A stretch of DNA of 64,000 nt from the NCBI GenBank assembly GCA_015057665.1, contig SVDY01000005.1:1-64000 (forward strand). Reading direction: 5' to 3'. Each line of letters opens with the position of its first letter. Positions within the stretch are counted from its first letter, which is position 1. The notes under the pieces are model-generated. The model worked only from the letters and a program-made list of their open reading frames with translations, was not told the DNA's origin and made no database searches. Both the position numbers and the translations under genes were made by a program. Source of the stretch: Lachnospiraceae bacterium. Lineage in GTDB: Bacteria; Bacillota; Clostridia; Lachnospirales; Lachnospiraceae. Shown piece after piece: positions 1 through 11,161 of the stretch.

Positions 1-665
1 ACAAGTTCCACATCATCTACATCCGTGGCAGATACCTTTACATAACCGGGTGTTGTCTGATTAAATAACCATTTGAGTACTGAGGTATGCTCCAATGGTG
101 CAACATAATAAAGCTGTCCATCCACGTTCTGTAAAGACATGGATCCAACTCTTACCTGACTTCCTAAACTTGGTATATCACCAAGTTTTTTATCTGCCAG
201 CTTATCAGCAAGTGCTTCATCAATGATTGGCACCTGTTCAAGATCAATATAATCCATCTGTTCGGAAAAACCAACTTCTTTAATCTCACCAATCAGATTT
301 CTATGAGCCTGATAATTGAATAATGGACTGCTATAAGCCATTAAACCAAGATATAGTATAACTGCACCGATTGCAGCAATACGTGCCGGTTTATAGGCAT
401 ATAAGACGCTTATCACCATACTTACAAGGAAGAAAGTAAGTAAGACGCCAAAAGCATTTAAACTTAAATCAAGCACTAAAGTGCCGTTAAAAAAATTCAC
501 CACAATTAATACAAGATAAACAATCAAAAGCCATTTCATCCACTGTAAAAAAGGCTTGCCTGTCTTTACTTTTCCTGTATTTTTATGATGTTTTCGATTC
601 TGAAACCATTGATACCATGGCTGGCTTTCCAGCCATCTTCTAATTTCCTGTTCAAAAGGATTCAT
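1..665 (-). CDS. membrane protein, unrecognised, partial (3' end outside window)
   Basis: An open frame runs leftwards from an ATG at the right end to the window edge with no stop, about 221 residues visible. The ATG is preceded by AAAGGG at a good distance. The N-terminus is polar and tryptophan-rich (MNPFEQEIRRWL...), followed by three hydrophobic segments at about residues 43-59, 68-89 and 95-111. After these comes a soluble, presumably extracytoplasmic region that is not finished here. I do not recognise the family. It is transcribed in the same direction as rsmE and starts 66 bp after the rsmE stop, so it may be the last gene of the heat-shock/methyltransferase transcript. The reading frame and start are secure; the function is unknown. 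Confidence 0.75.
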   Translation of the reverse strand, partial: MNPFEQEIRRWLESQPWYQWFQNRKHHKNTGKVKTGKPFLQWMKWLLIVYLVLIVVNFFNGTLVLDLSLNAFGVLLTFFLVSMVISVLYAYKPARIAAIGAVILYLGLMAYSSPLFNYQAHRNLIGEIKEVGFSEQMDYIDLEQVPIIDEALADKLADKKLGDIPSLGSQVRVGSMSLQNVDGQLYYVAPLEHTSVLKWLFNQTTPGYVKVSATDVDDVEL

Positions 666-731
666 AGATTATCCCTTTCTTTCTGATAAATAATATTTTG
701 CTTGTAAACAAATAGGCAATGCATGAAAAAA

Positions 732-1469
732 TTATTCCTCTAATTGGAACATAAGAATAGAAAGCATCGTCATGCCAGCTGTCTCTGTTCTTAAAATACG
801 TCTTCCAAGAGTCAGAGTCTTTGCACCGGTCTCCAATGCCAGTTCAATCTCACTGTCATCAAAACCGCCTTCCGGTCCAATAAAAATACCGATTGACTTT
901 TTGCTTTTCATGGAATCCACAAGCTTTCTTGCTCCTTCAATGCCCTCTGCATTTTCATAAGGAACAAGGCAGGCATCCATCTCAGAAGCATATTTCACCG
1001 CCTCTTTAAAAGACATCACATCTTTTACTTCCGGAATAATGCCTCGTTTGGACTGTTTTGCTGCACTTAGAGCAATTCCATTCCAGCGTTCAATCTTCTT
1101 ACCGGCTTTTTTATCATCCAGTTTTACAACACATCTCTTCATAGCCACAGGAACAATACAAGCCACACCTAGTTCCACCGTCTTTTGAATGATCTGTTCC
1201 ATCTTATCGCCCTTTGGAAGCCCCTGAAACAACGTAATCTTTGCAGAAAGCTCACGGCTGGTTCCCATAATATCTTCAATATTTAAAATGACTGTATCAT
1301 CAGTAAATTCCTTAATAGAGCACAAATACTCCCTATCCTGCCCATCACTGATTAATACCTCTTCGCCCTTCTTCATTCGAAGAACATTCCTAATATGATT
1401 ATAATCATCCCCGGTAATATGAATATCCTGCCCGGAATGAACCCCATCATCTATAAAAAATCGATACAT
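732..1469 (-). CDS. rsmE: 16S rRNA (uracil-1498-N3)-methyltransferase RsmE
   Basis: SPOUT-class RNA methyltransferase of 245 residues, the usual RsmE length, which methylates U1498 of 16S rRNA in the 30S subunit. The C-terminal trefoil-knot motifs are present: IGPEGGF near residue 195 for SAM binding, and LGRRILRTETA at about 221-231. The N-terminal PUA-like part begins MYRFFIDD. The ATG is preceded by AAAGAGG. It follows prmA in the same direction, as in many Firmicutes, but here the two are separated by about 400 bp holding a large imperfect palindrome, so cotranscription with prmA is less certain than usual. Confidence 0.95.
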   Translation of the reverse strand: MYRFFIDDGVHSGQDIHITGDDYNHIRNVLRMKKGEEVLISDGQDREYLCSIKEFTDDTVILNIEDIMGTSRELSAKITLFQGLPKGDKMEQIIQKTVELGVACIVPVAMKRCVVKLDDKKAGKKIERWNGIALSAAKQSKRGIIPEVKDVMSFKEAVKYASEMDACLVPYENAEGIEGARKLVDSMKSKKSIGIFIGPEGGFDDSEIELALETGAKTLTLGRRILRTETAGMTMLSILMFQLEE

Positions 1470-1534
1470 AAATACCTCTTTTTTCTTAATACAAACTAAC
1501 TATTATAGCCATGGTAAATCCTATAAACTGAATT

Positions 1535-1863
1535 AAGCCATTTAATTTTTTGTGAATCTATTTCAAATTTGAGATTGTTCTTAAAGACGATTTTGATTTT
1601 CTCCATTGTCGGAGGTTTAGTTATTCTTAATGAGAAAAAAGAAACAATACCAGTAAAAACGATTTGTTTGAGCTCAATAAAATCAACAGCCTAAACATTT
1701 GATGCGAGTTAGAGTTTTTACGGGAACATTCATAAACATTATCGATTCCAATGTTCCTTTTGTCGAATTTTAGAATAACTTGCCGATCGTAAACAGGAGA
1801 AAAGAAAAATCGGATTCTAAGAACAATTTAAATAGATGTATTCACAAAAAAATTAAATGGCTT
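1535..1863. repeat. 330-bp imperfect palindrome (MITE-like) between prmA and rsmE
   Basis: The outer 23-24 bp arms (1535-1557 and 1840-1863, starting AAGCCATTTAATTTTTT) are complementary except for one extra base. The similarity continues inwards with indels through about 110 bp per side, for example TTGTTCTTA in both arms and GTAAAAAC at 1653-1660 against GTTTTTAC at 1714-1721. The whole segment therefore folds on itself. It has no open frame of note. It starts 5 bp beyond the prmA stop. The shape suggests a non-autonomous palindromic element or a long hairpin RNA; no clear target-site duplication is visible. It fills the only gene-free stretch over 300 bases in this part of the window. Confidence 0.75.
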
Positions 1864-1867
1864 TCAT

Positions 1868-2833
1868 TTACTCTTTACATGGCTTCCCTGTAATAGACAC
1901 CCAATCATTCATTCTTGTAATCTCAAGAATCTCAAATCCATTGGCAACCATGGCTTCCTTCACATCTTCTTCCTTTGTATTAATAATACCGGAAGTAATG
2001 AAAATACCGTCTTCCTTTAAGAAATCTGCCGCGATACCGGAAAGAGGAATAATAACGTCAGCTAAAATGTTGGCAACCACGATGTCATAGCAATGGCTTC
2101 CCAAGGATGCTTTAAATTCTTCATCTGCAAGCAGATTACCCTGAAGAGCTGTATATTCTTCTGCTGTAACACCATTAATCTCGCAGTTTTCTAATGTAGC
2201 ACTGATTGCATTTGGATCAATGTCTGTACCTACAGTCTTTTCCACACCCAGTTTTAAACCGATAATAGATAAGATACCACTTCCACATCCAACGTCAAGA
2301 AGAGTCTGATGAGGTTTAATATGTTTCTTAAGCTGTGAAATACAAAGCTTTGTTGTCTCGTGAGAACCTGTACCAAAAGCAGTACCCGGATCAATCTGAA
2401 TCACAAGGTCATCTTCTTTTTGATCTTCTAATACTTCCCATGTTGGTTTGATAACGATATTGTCATCTAAACGGAAAGGCTTAAAGAACTGCTTCCAGTT
2501 GTTGATCCAGTCTTCCTCTTCTGTTGTATCAAAAGAAATCTCTCCTGTTCCAATTGGAAGGAACTGTGCGATATTTTCAAGTTCAGCTTTTACTTTTAAT
2601 ACCACATCTTCTAAATTTTCTTCTGCATCTACATAGAAACTGATTTTTGCTGTTCCATCATCCGGTGCGATTTCATCCGGAAGTAAATCTACATACATGG
2701 TTTTACGGTCTTCCTCAGAAAGAGGCACATGGTCAAGGATTTCAACGCCCTGAATTCCCATTTCTTCTAAAGAATAGGCGATCATATCAACTGCAGCAGT
2801 TGTTGTATCAATTGTGAGTTTATTCCACTTCAT
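1868..2833 (-). CDS. prmA: ribosomal protein L11 methyltransferase PrmA
   Basis: Class I SAM-dependent methyltransferase of 321 residues that trimethylates ribosomal protein L11. The substrate-side motif TAFGTGSHETT lies at about residues 151-161, the SAM-binding DVGCGSG at 180-186, and a VVANIL motif near 250. The N-terminal L11-recognition domain is present (MKWNKLTID). The ATG follows AAGGAG. It lies downstream of dnaJ in the same direction with a gap of about 100 bp, the standard Firmicute order. Confidence 0.96.
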   Translation of the reverse strand: MKWNKLTIDTTTAAVDMIAYSLEEMGIQGVEILDHVPLSEEDRKTMYVDLLPDEIAPDDGTAKISFYVDAEENLEDVVLKVKAELENIAQFLPIGTGEISFDTTEEEDWINNWKQFFKPFRLDDNIVIKPTWEVLEDQKEDDLVIQIDPGTAFGTGSHETTKLCISQLKKHIKPHQTLLDVGCGSGILSIIGLKLGVEKTVGTDIDPNAISATLENCEINGVTAEEYTALQGNLLADEEFKASLGSHCYDIVVANILADVIIPLSGIAADFLKEDGIFITSGIINTKEEDVKEAMVANGFEILEITRMNDWVSITGKPCKE

Positions 2834-2904
2834 ATATTTCTCCTTGTCAGGCTGCTGTCAAAAGACGCAGCTTACATTATTCCTATCCGGAATCTTTGTT
2901 TTCC

Positions 2905-2968
2905 GGAAACATTTCTTCTTGCCGGATTCTTTATTTCTCCCAGAAACGTTTCTTCTTGCCGGATTCTT
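2905..2968. repeat. direct repeat duplicating the 3' end of dnaJ
   Basis: A 27-bp stretch occurs twice, at 2905-2931 and 2942-2968, with two mismatches and an offset of 37 bp. The inner copy encodes the last residues of DnaJ (ESGKKKRF); the outer copy lies just past the DnaJ stop codon. This looks like a recent local tandem duplication of the gene's end. Confidence 0.8.
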
Positions 2969-4100
2969 CCTTACCTTCTTCGCCTTCTTTTTTGGCTGGT
3001 TCCACTTCTCCCATTGCTTCCTGGAATGCACGAAGGGCTTTTCTCTGAGCTTCTGTCATTCTCTCAGGAACTTTTACAACAAAAGTTACATAGTGATCAC
3101 CGCGCACATTTTTATTGCGGATGGTTGGAATACCTTTCTTGGAAAGACGAACTCTCGTATCTGTCTGTGTACCGGCTTTAATATCATAATCCATAGGACC
3201 GTCTATTGTATCAATCTTAATGGTTGCACCAAGTGCTGCCTGTGTAAAGCTGATTTCTTCTGTAGAAATGATATCGTAATCACGTCTTTGGAATTTTGGA
3301 TGTCTGCTTACCACTACAGATACTAATAAGTCACCTCTTGGACCTCCGTTTGTACCCGGTTCTCCTTTACCACGAATACGTACACTCTGTCCGTTGTCAA
3401 TGCCGGCAGGAATGGTCACGCGGATTTTCTTTCTGCGTTTTACATAACCGGAACCGGAGCAGTCAGAACATTTTTCTTTGATAATCTGTCCTGTTCCATG
3501 ACATTCCGGACATTCCTGAACATTTCTTACCATACCGAACATAGACTGCTGTGTATAAACGACCTGACCGGATCCGTTACAATTTGGACATGTAATAGGA
3601 CTGGTGCCTGGTTTTGCACCTGTGCCGTGACATGTTTCACATTCTTCTTTTAATGTAAGATCTAATTCTTTCTCTGTACCAAATACAGATTCTTCAAATG
3701 TAATTCGAACTGTTGTCTTTAAGTTGGCGCCCTGCATTGGACCGGATCTTCTGCTGGAACCGCCACCACCGAAGAAATCACCAAAAATATCGCCAAAGCC
3801 GCCGAATCCGCCGCCAAAGTCAAAGCCGTCAAAACCGCTAAAACCTCCACCGCCATAGCCGCCTGCCGTCTGATCAAAGGCAGCATGGCCAAACTGATCA
3901 TATTTCTGGCGTTTTTCCGCATCACTTAAGACTTCATAAGCTTCCGCAGCCTCTTTGAACTTTTCTTCTGCTTCTGCATTGCCCGGATTGGTATCCGGAT
4001 GGTATTTTTTTGCTACTTTACGGTAGGCTTTTTTAATATCGGCATCAGATGCACTCTTATCCACACCCAAAACCTCGTAATAATCTCTTTTTGATGCCAT
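2931..4100 (-). CDS. dnaJ: chaperone DnaJ (Hsp40)
   Basis: Type I Hsp40 of 389 residues, co-chaperone that stimulates DnaK ATPase activity and delivers substrates. The J domain carries HPD at residues 34-36, followed by a Gly/Phe-rich linker at about 79-117. Four zinc-binding CXXCXGXG motifs lie at about 154-220 ([32 protein letters not shown]), followed by the C-terminal substrate domains. A charged Lys/Glu tail (residues about 370-389) ends the protein. The start is preceded by GAAAGGTG. It is downstream of dnaK with a strong hairpin between the two genes. Confidence 0.97.
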   Translation of the reverse strand: MASKRDYYEVLGVDKSASDADIKKAYRKVAKKYHPDTNPGNAEAEEKFKEAAEAYEVLSDAEKRQKYDQFGHAAFDQTAGGYGGGGFSGFDGFDFGGGFGGFGDIFGDFFGGGGSSRRSGPMQGANLKTTVRITFEESVFGTEKELDLTLKEECETCHGTGAKPGTSPITCPNCNGSGQVVYTQQSMFGMVRNVQECPECHGTGQIIKEKCSDCSGSGYVKRRKKIRVTIPAGIDNGQSVRIRGKGEPGTNGGPRGDLLVSVVVSRHPKFQRRDYDIISTEEISFTQAALGATIKIDTIDGPMDYDIKAGTQTDTRVRLSKKGIPTIRNKNVRGDHYVTFVVKVPERMTEAQRKALRAFQEAMGEVEPAKKEGEEGKEESGKKKRFWEK

Positions 4101-4126
4101 GATATCACCTTTCTCTTATACGGACT

Positions 4127-4153
4127 TAAGAGAACACGATCTGTGTTCTCTTA
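4127..4153 (-). promoter_or_regulatory. intercistronic hairpin between dnaK and dnaJ
   Basis: A perfect 11-bp stem (TAAGAGAACAC against GTGTTCTCTTA) with a 5-nt loop, extendable by a few pairs, lies 27 bases upstream of the dnaJ start. It has no following T-run, so it is a poor terminator. It is more likely an RNA processing or stabilising hairpin that sets the DnaK:DnaJ ratio. Confidence 0.6.
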
Positions 4154-4254
4154 GGTCTGTTGCTCTATTTAAGTCTTTGTTTCAAGTTCTGATCCAGGTT
4201 TAAATGTCTTATCACTCTTTCGTGAATGACGTTCAAACGTATTCTGGCACCTTA

Positions 4255-6120
<1,866 letters not shown>

Positions 6121-6161
6121 TCATCAATAGTTCTATATGTTAAATTCTTGCTTTCAAAGTA

Positions 6162-6803
6162 TTAGTTTGCAACTTTAACCATGCTGAATCGTAATACCAT
6201 GTCTTTGTACATATAACCTTTTAAAAGCTCTTCTGCAACTACATTTTCTCCTAAGTTCTCGTCTTCGATATGCATTACTGCATTGTGGAAATCAGGATTG
6301 AATTCTTTGCCTTCTGCATTCATTGGTTCTACGTGACATGCTTCTAAAACAGATAAAAACTGTTTATAAATCTTGTCGATTCCCTGAACGTATGGGAGTT
6401 CTTTTTCTTCTTCTGTTAAAGTAGCCATTCCTCTTTCGAAGTTATCGATAACAGGAAGAAGCTTTTCTAACATATCTTTGGCTCCCATATCATACATCTT
6501 TGTAGTTTCCTTTGCTGTACGCTTTCTCGCATTTTCAAATTCTGCCATGAGACGCTGATATCTGTCCGTTAATTCTGCAACCTTTTCCTCACTCTTTGCA
6601 AGTTCTTTCTTAAGTTTTCTTGCAGAGAGTTTGTCTTTTAATGTTTCTTTTTCTTCTGCTTCCTCTTCGTCTGTCTCAGCTTCTTCATCTGCTAAAACTT
6701 CCATTTCTTCTTCGGAAACTTCTTCTGTTACAGTTTCTTCTGTAACTTCTTCTGCAGCTTCTTCTACAGTGTTTTCTTCCATGTTCTTATTCATGTCTTC
6801 CAC
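6162..6803 (-). CDS. grpE: nucleotide exchange factor GrpE
   Basis: GrpE, the ADP/ATP exchange factor for DnaK, 213 residues. A long, very acidic N-terminal stretch (about 60 residues, mostly Glu with Thr/Val) leads into the coiled-coil dimer helix and the conserved core (YQRLMAEFENARKRT... LLPVIDNFERG). The C-terminal beta domain ends LLKGYMYKDMVLRFSMVKV. The longest frame starts at GTG behind AAAGGCGG; an internal ATG three codons later is an alternative. It begins 18 bp after the hrcA stop. Confidence 0.95.
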   Translation of the reverse strand: MEDMNKNMEENTVEEAAEEVTEETVTEEVSEEEMEVLADEEAETDEEEAEEKETLKDKLSARKLKKELAKSEEKVAELTDRYQRLMAEFENARKRTAKETTKMYDMGAKDMLEKLLPVIDNFERGMATLTEEEKELPYVQGIDKIYKQFLSVLEACHVEPMNAEGKEFNPDFHNAVMHIEDENLGENVVAEELLKGYMYKDMVLRFSMVKVAN

Positions 6804-6821
6804 TTACAAGCGACCGCCTTT

Positions 6822-7850
6822 CTAATACTTTTTGTTAAAGATCTCATCCAGTTCACCGGTTAAGCTCTTTAATGTTTTTACAACTTTTTTATAATCCATT
6901 CTCTTCGGACCGATGATACCGATGGTACCTGTACCGCCTTCTTCCAATTCATATGTAGCGGTTACAATACTGCAGTCCTTTAAGTCCTGATTGGCATTCT
7001 CATCACCGATGTATACCTGAATTCCCTGAGTGCCGTCCTGACTTCTCTTGTCGTCCAGCAGCCTTGTGAGGGCCCGCTTTTCCACCAAAGTTCCAAGAAG
7101 TCTGGATGTCTGTTCTCTGTCACCCAGTTCCGGATAACGTAAGATATTGGCTGTTCCACCAGTATATACATCCACCTGATCGGCTTCATGAATGGTCTCA
7201 ACAATACCCTGGAAAATCTCTTCCAGAATAGCTGCATGCATGCCTGCCTGCATCTTCATAGTATGCACCAGTTCCAGATTAATATCCTTCAATGTAAGTC
7301 CCTGTAAGAAAGAGTTAAGAAGAATATTCATCTTTAATACATCTTCATTACTGAGTGCAGATTCTGTACGAATCATGTGATTCTTTACCACATTCCCTTC
7401 CATTACAATGACTGCAAGTAAACTTCTTGCATCCACCTGAGAAATCTGAATGAACTTAAGCCTTCCTTCTCTATATTGCGGGGAAGTAACCAGTGTAGCA
7501 TAATTCGTATTGGTTGCAAGAACAGTGGCAACCTGTTCTAACATCTTCTCCATACGGTCTACTCTGGTAAGAAGAGCTCTCTTTTCCTCTTCCTCCTGCT
7601 CACGTTCCATCATAATGCTGTCTACGTAAAAACGATAGCCCAGATCAGATGGAATTCTTCCAGCAGAAGTATAAGGCTGTACGATGTAGCCCATCTCTTC
7701 CAAATCTGCCATCTCATTACGGATTGTGGCAGAGCTTAATTTTAAATCAGTGTATTTGGAAATTGTTCTGGAACCAACCGGTTCGCCAGTCTCTAAATAA
7801 GTTGCAATGATTGCTTTTAGAATAACTTGTTTTCTTTCGCTTAATTCCAC
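6822..7850 (-). CDS. hrcA: heat-inducible transcription repressor HrcA
   Basis: HrcA, repressor of class I heat-shock genes, binds CIRCE operators and is kept folded by GroEL. The N-terminal winged-helix domain is clear (ELSERKQ... ETGEPVGSRTISKY... LSSATIRNEMADLEEMGYI...TSAGRIPSDLGYR). I placed the start at a GTG preceded by AAAGGAG with a 7-nt spacer, giving 342 residues. A longer frame with an ATG at 7916 would start inside the CIRCE palindrome and lacks a ribosome binding site, so I reject it. First gene of the heat-shock operon and probably autorepressed. Confidence 0.95.
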   Translation of the reverse strand: MELSERKQVILKAIIATYLETGEPVGSRTISKYTDLKLSSATIRNEMADLEEMGYIVQPYTSAGRIPSDLGYRFYVDSIMMEREQEEEEKRALLTRVDRMEKMLEQVATVLATNTNYATLVTSPQYREGRLKFIQISQVDARSLLAVIVMEGNVVKNHMIRTESALSNEDVLKMNILLNSFLQGLTLKDINLELVHTMKMQAGMHAAILEEIFQGIVETIHEADQVDVYTGGTANILRYPELGDREQTSRLLGTLVEKRALTRLLDDKRSQDGTQGIQVYIGDENANQDLKDCSIVTATYELEEGGTGTIGIIGPKRMDYKKVVKTLKSLTGELDEIFNKKY

Positions 7851-7909
7851 GCTGCCACTCCTTTCTAATCGTTTGAATTGTTGAATTATTATATTCAACT
7901 TTGTGTTTA

Positions 7910-7936
7910 TTAGCACTCATTCGTTTTGAGTGCTAA
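7910..7936 (-). promoter_or_regulatory. CIRCE operator (HrcA binding site)
   Basis: A perfect match to the CIRCE consensus: TTAGCACTC, nine bases, GAGTGCTAA. It lies about 60 bases upstream of the hrcA GTG start and just downstream of its promoter, the usual position for HrcA repression of the whole operon. Confidence 0.97.
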
Positions 7937-7947
7937 CATCTATTGAT

Positions 7948-7976
7948 AAATTAACACTTCTTATGGGAAGTGTCAA
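7948..7976 (-). promoter_or_regulatory. hrcA operon promoter (SigA type)
   Basis: Read on the minus strand: TTGACA (7971-7976), a 17-base spacer, then TAATTT (7948-7953). Transcription would start just ahead of the CIRCE element, which would then lie in the first transcribed bases. Confidence 0.75.
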
Positions 7977-8028
7977 GAGATTTTTTCTTTTTCATAATTT
8001 TTTCATATATCCCCTGCACAATTCTTTC

Positions 8029-9168
8029 CTACACAAATTCCCTTAGTACAATATTACTTAAATCCAACCCTTTTTTTGTAAATTTAATATACCCATTTTC
8101 TTCTGTTAACAATTTACTCTTTTTATATTTTTCTATGATTTCTCCGTATATAGATTCCAACGTCAATCCATATCGGCAATAAAAAGCCTCTTTAGATACC
8201 CCTTCTATCATACGAAGGCCAAGTATCATCTCTTCTGCCATCTGCTCTTCAATAGAAAGGGATTCTACTTCTTCTCTATCTGCCAGTTCTCTCCATGGGT
8301 GTCCCAAATATTCTTTCATCTGATCTGTATTTTTAAAACGAGTTTCACGAATACAGGAAGATGCCCCAAGTCCGAATCCAATATAATCCCCACGCTGCCA
8401 GTATAAGATATTATGCGCACACTCTTTTCCATATAATGCATAATTCGAAACCTCATAACGGTGATATCCATATTCCAAAAGTTTTTCTTCTGTTATCTCA
8501 TACATTTTCCGCTCTGTATCTTCATCGGGAATAAGAGATTCCAGTTTGTCATCATCATAAAAAGGTGTACCTTCTTCCACAATCAGACTATAGGCTGATA
8601 TATGTTCCGGTTTTAAAGAAAGAATCCGGTCTAAAGTCTCTTTCCAGGTGTCCAGGGTCTGATATGGAACAGCGGACATCAAATCTATATTAATATTGGT
8701 AAATCCGGTTTTTCTTGCAAGGTCGTAACCCTCCAAAAACTGTTCATAGCTGTGAATTCTGCCAAGATAGGAAAGTTCCTTCTCCTGCGTACTCTGAAGT
8801 CCAATGCTCAGACGGTTAATACCGCACTTCTTATACGTTAGAAGTTTATCCCAGGTTAATGTCCCCGGATTAGCTTCTGTACTGATCTCCGCTTCCGGAT
8901 GAAAAACCGCCTCGTTTTTCAATGTATTTATAATTCTTTCTGTCCATTCCGGTTCTAATATAGTAGGAGTTCCTCCCCCAAAGTAAACGGTTGTAACCTG
9001 ATACTCCTTTTCTCTTTGAAAAAAGCCTCTGATTTCTTCACAGAGGCTTTCTACATACTTTTGCATCGTTTCTTTATCAGAAACAAAGGACAAAAAGTCA
9101 CAATATTTACATTTGCGGAGGCAGAAGGGAATGTGGATATATACACCAAGATTCTTTTTCTGATTCAT
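8029..9168 (-). CDS. hemW: radical SAM heme chaperone HemW
   Basis: Radical SAM protein of the HemN/HemW family. The iron-sulfur motif CLRKCKYC gives C16, C20 and C23, and FGGGTPT lies near residue 64. The arrangement CxxxCxxC followed directly by Asp-Phe is the HemW form; the protein lacks the longer N-terminus of oxygen-independent coproporphyrinogen oxidase HemN, so heme delivery rather than decarboxylation is the likely role. The start was set at an ATG behind AAAGAGG (379 residues); a longer form by six residues has no ribosome binding site. Downstream of lepA, the common Firmicute pair. Confidence 0.9.
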   Translation of the reverse strand: MNQKKNLGVYIHIPFCLRKCKYCDFLSFVSDKETMQKYVESLCEEIRGFFQREKEYQVTTVYFGGGTPTILEPEWTERIINTLKNEAVFHPEAEISTEANPGTLTWDKLLTYKKCGINRLSIGLQSTQEKELSYLGRIHSYEQFLEGYDLARKTGFTNINIDLMSAVPYQTLDTWKETLDRILSLKPEHISAYSLIVEEGTPFYDDDKLESLIPDEDTERKMYEITEEKLLEYGYHRYEVSNYALYGKECAHNILYWQRGDYIGFGLGASSCIRETRFKNTDQMKEYLGHPWRELADREEVESLSIEEQMAEEMILGLRMIEGVSKEAFYCRYGLTLESIYGEIIEKYKKSKLLTEENGYIKFTKKGLDLSNIVLREFV

Positions 9169-9273
9169 AGCTGCCTCTTTTTCCATATGTTAATTATTTT
9201 TTGATGGAATCCTTAAAATTATTTAAAGAAATCCTCAAGTTGCTTTAAAGAAATAAAATATTTATAAAGCTAT

Positions 9274-11088
9274 CTATCTGTCATCCAATTTTAATACACT
9301 CATGAAGGCCTTCTGCGGAATCTCCACGTTACCTACCTGACGCATACGTTTCTTTCCTTCTTTCTGTTTTTCCAGAAGTTTCTTCTTACGTGTAATATCA
9401 CCGCCGTAACATTTTGCAAGTACGTCTTTACGAACCGCTTTTACTGTTTCACGGGCAATGATCTTACTTCCAACAGCAGCCTGAATTGGAATTTCAAACT
9501 GATGTCTTGGAATTTCTTCTTTTAATTTTTCACACATCTTTCTACCGCGCTCGTAAGCAGATTCTCCATGAACGATGAAGGAAAGGGCATCCACTTCCTC
9601 ACGGTTAATTAAGATGTCCAGCTTCACAAGCTCGGACTGCTGATATCCTTTCATTTCATAATCAAAGGATGCATAACCACGGGATCTGGATTTTAAGGCA
9701 TCAAAGAAGTCGTAGATAATTTCATTTAACGGAAGGTCGTATTTTAAAAGTGCTCTTGTCTCTTCCATATATTCCATACTGATATATGTTCCACGACGTT
9801 CCTGACAAAGCTGCATGATTGCTCCAACGAATTCTGTAGTCACCATGATCTCTGCATGAACGATTGGTTCTTCCATATATTCAATCTGAGTCGGTTCAGG
9901 AAGGTTTGTTGGGTTGGTAAGATCAATCACTTCCCCATCTGTCTTATGAACCTTATATACTACAGAAGGCGCTGTTGTCACAAGATCTAAGTTATATTCA
10001 CGTTCCAGACGTTCCTGGATAATCTCAAGATGAAGAAGTCCTAAGAAACCGCATCGGAAACCGAAGCCTAAGGCAATGGATGTCTCCGGTTCGAAGAAAA
10101 GTGCTGCATCATTTAACTGAAGTTTCTCAAGGGCGTCTCGAAGGTCCGGATACTTTGCACCATCGGCCGGATAAAGACCACAGTATACCATAGGGTTAAC
10201 TTTTTTATAACCCGGAAGAGGCTCTGCACATGGATTCTTTGCATCGGTAACTGTATCACCTACTCGTGTATCACGCACATTCTTTAAGCTGGCTGTAATA
10301 TATCCAACCATACCGGCAGATAATTCATCACAAGGAATAAACTGTCCTGCACCAAATGTACCTACTTCTACTACATCTGCTTCCGCACCGGTGGCCATCA
10401 TACGCATTCTGGTTCCGGCTTTAATAGTACCTTCTTTGATGCGGGCAAATACAATTACACCTTTATAAGAATCGTATAAACTGTCGAAAATAAGAGCCTG
10501 AAGAGGTGCATCAGGGTCTCCCTCCGGTGCCGGAATCTTCTCAACGATCTGTTCTAATACATCTTCTATGTTGATGCCTGCTTTGGCTGAAATCTGTGGT
10601 GCATCCTGCGCTTCAATGCCGATTACATCTTCAATCTCGTTGACAACACGCTGAGGTTCCGCACTTGGAAGGTCAATCTTATTGATAACAGGCATTACTT
10701 CAAGATCATGATCTAAAGCAAGATATACGTTTGCTAATGTCTGCGCTTCAATTCCCTGTGCAGCATCAACTACAAGGATGGCACCTTCACAGGCAGCAAG
10801 GCTTCTTGAAACTTCATAGTTAAAGTCTACGTGGCCCGGAGTATCAATTAAGTTAAATAAATAATCTTCCCCATTATTTGCTTTATATGCAATACGAACG
10901 GCCTGAGATTTGATGGTAATACCACGTTCTCTCTCAAGATCCATGTTATCAAGAACCTGAGACTGCATCTCTCTTGTTGTGAGAAGGCCGGTTTTTTCAA
11001 TGATTCTATCTGCCAATGTTGACTTTCCGTGGTCAATATGGGCTATAATACAGAAATTTCTGATATTTTTCTGGTTTACTTTTGCCAT
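9274..11088 (-). CDS. lepA: elongation factor 4 (LepA)
   Basis: Ribosome-associated GTPase LepA/EF4, 604 residues, full length. G1 AHIDHGKST at about residues 16-24, G3 DTPGHVDF, G4 NKIDLP, and the LepA C-terminal domain ending [19 protein letters not shown], a family signature. Translational GTPase that acts on stalled or mis-set ribosomes. It begins after the spoIIP stop in the same direction, an order (gpr-spoIIP-lepA-hemW) that is common in Bacilli and Clostridia and suggests cotranscription. Confidence 0.98.
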   Translation of the reverse strand: MAKVNQKNIRNFCIIAHIDHGKSTLADRIIEKTGLLTTREMQSQVLDNMDLERERGITIKSQAVRIAYKANNGEDYLFNLIDTPGHVDFNYEVSRSLAACEGAILVVDAAQGIEAQTLANVYLALDHDLEVMPVINKIDLPSAEPQRVVNEIEDVIGIEAQDAPQISAKAGINIEDVLEQIVEKIPAPEGDPDAPLQALIFDSLYDSYKGVIVFARIKEGTIKAGTRMRMMATGAEADVVEVGTFGAGQFIPCDELSAGMVGYITASLKNVRDTRVGDTVTDAKNPCAEPLPGYKKVNPMVYCGLYPADGAKYPDLRDALEKLQLNDAALFFEPETSIALGFGFRCGFLGLLHLEIIQERLEREYNLDLVTTAPSVVYKVHKTDGEVIDLTNPTNLPEPTQIEYMEEPIVHAEIMVTTEFVGAIMQLCQERRGTYISMEYMEETRALLKYDLPLNEIIYDFFDALKSRSRGYASFDYEMKGYQQSELVKLDILINREEVDALSFIVHGESAYERGRKMCEKLKEEIPRHQFEIPIQAAVGSKIIARETVKAVRKDVLAKCYGGDITRKKKLLEKQKEGKKRMRQVGNVEIPQKAFMSVLKLDDR

Positions 11089-11161
11089 TTAATTATGTTC
11101 CTCCTAGAAATTCGCATAAATTAACTAATTAATTGTACATGAAAATGAAGGAAACCGCAAC

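Noticed and set aside
2814-3326. Phe/Cys-rich frame opposite dnaJ
   Set aside because: Composition is that of an antisense shadow of the dnaJ zinc and Lys-rich regions.
7851-7916. A longer HrcA frame starting at an ATG at 7916
   Set aside because: That start lies inside the CIRCE palindrome and has no ribosome binding site; the GTG at 7850 has AAAGGAG at the right distance and matches family length.
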